A stretch of DNA of 64,000 bases, taken from positions 1,359,001 through 1,423,000 of the forward strand of contig JAJGOT010000013.1 in NCBI GenBank assembly GCA_022457155.1. Reading direction: 5' to 3'. Below the pieces are notes generated by a model. The model made no database searches, had not been told where the DNA came from, and saw only the letters and a list, made by a program, of their open reading frames with translations. Within the stretch, counting starts at the first letter, position 1; each line of letters opens with the position of its first letter. Shown one piece after another: positions 63,690 to 64,000 of the stretch. The position numbers were made by a program, and so were the translations under genes. Source of the DNA: Cladopsammia gracilis. Its lineage: Eukaryota > Cnidaria > Anthozoa > Scleractinia > Dendrophylliidae.

Positions 63690-64000
63690 TTGAGAGTGTG
63701 GATGAAATCCTAAAGTGTGTCCGTTCAAATGAAAGCTATTGAGCAGTACTTTCCTGTGGTACTGTTTATTATGCTGTACAAGGTGGTTCTAACTTTTGAT
63801 TCTGTGGATGAAATCCTAAAGTATGACCATTAAAATGAAAGCTATTAAGCAGTACTTTCCCGTGGTACTGTTTATTATGCTGTACAAGGTGGTTCAAACA
63901 TTTGAGTCTCTGGATGAAATCCTACAGTGTGACCATTCAAATGAGAGCTATAAAGCAGTACTTTCCTGTGGTGCTGTTTATTATGCTGTACAAGGTGGTT
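63690..64000 (+). repeat. ~106-bp satellite array at the right edge
   Basis: Three monomers of the same satellite as 55790-56345, running off the window. On the KATNIP map this lies upstream of exon K1, probably in another intron. Confidence 0.9.

Overview
The window looks like nuclear DNA of a stony coral or a close anthozoan relative. It is AT-rich, has spliced metazoan genes with GT-AG introns, and is packed with small inverted-repeat elements, tRNA-derived SINEs, Penelope-like and non-LTR retroelement pieces and a ~106-bp satellite of a type I associate with coral genomes. The species cannot be fixed from sequence alone. No rRNA, CRISPR or bacterial operon structure is present.

Three protein-coding loci can be supported. 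(1) Plus strand, 6171-26333: nine exons forming the 3' part of a gene for a membrane protein. Five exons encode one leucine-rich repeat each, two encode a Cys-rich CxxCPxG region, one large exon encodes eight or nine membrane segments, and the last encodes a cytoplasmic tail with the stop. All splice phases agree and the frame stays open; the 5' exons are not visible. (2) Plus strand, 37930-51720: a tandemly duplicated cluster of class A GPCR genes, with one intact copy (38134-39069), one copy that has lost its conserved start by a +1 shift (45420-46323), one clear pseudogene (47191-48302), and two TM7/tail remnants. (3) Minus strand, 53516-63485: nine exons of the 3' half of KATNIP (KIAA0556), a basal-body and microtubule protein; its 5' exons lie beyond the right edge and the last exon was not found.

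Layout: 1-6170 is repeat-rich and holds a decayed Penelope-like element with inverted terminal repeats and a canonical hammerhead ribozyme motif at 4782-4818. 8520-16177 is a TTAA-flanked element of about 7.7 kb with kilobase inverted arms that fills almost a whole intron of the LRR gene and carries nested insertions of its own. 26334-37900 is intergenic and full of MITEs. 37930-51720 is the GPCR cluster, where comparing duplicated units exposes later insertions (SINE, hAT-like MITE, other MITEs). 53500-64000 is KATNIP, whose introns hold satellite arrays, one interrupted by a 5'-truncated L1-like LINE with a 17-bp target-site duplication.

The genes show no sign of a shared pathway. The most unusual content is the mobile-element structure: the TTAA foldback element, the hammerhead motif, the covarying hairpin ends of a 1.2-kb repeat, and the GCGATCG-rich palindromic elements.
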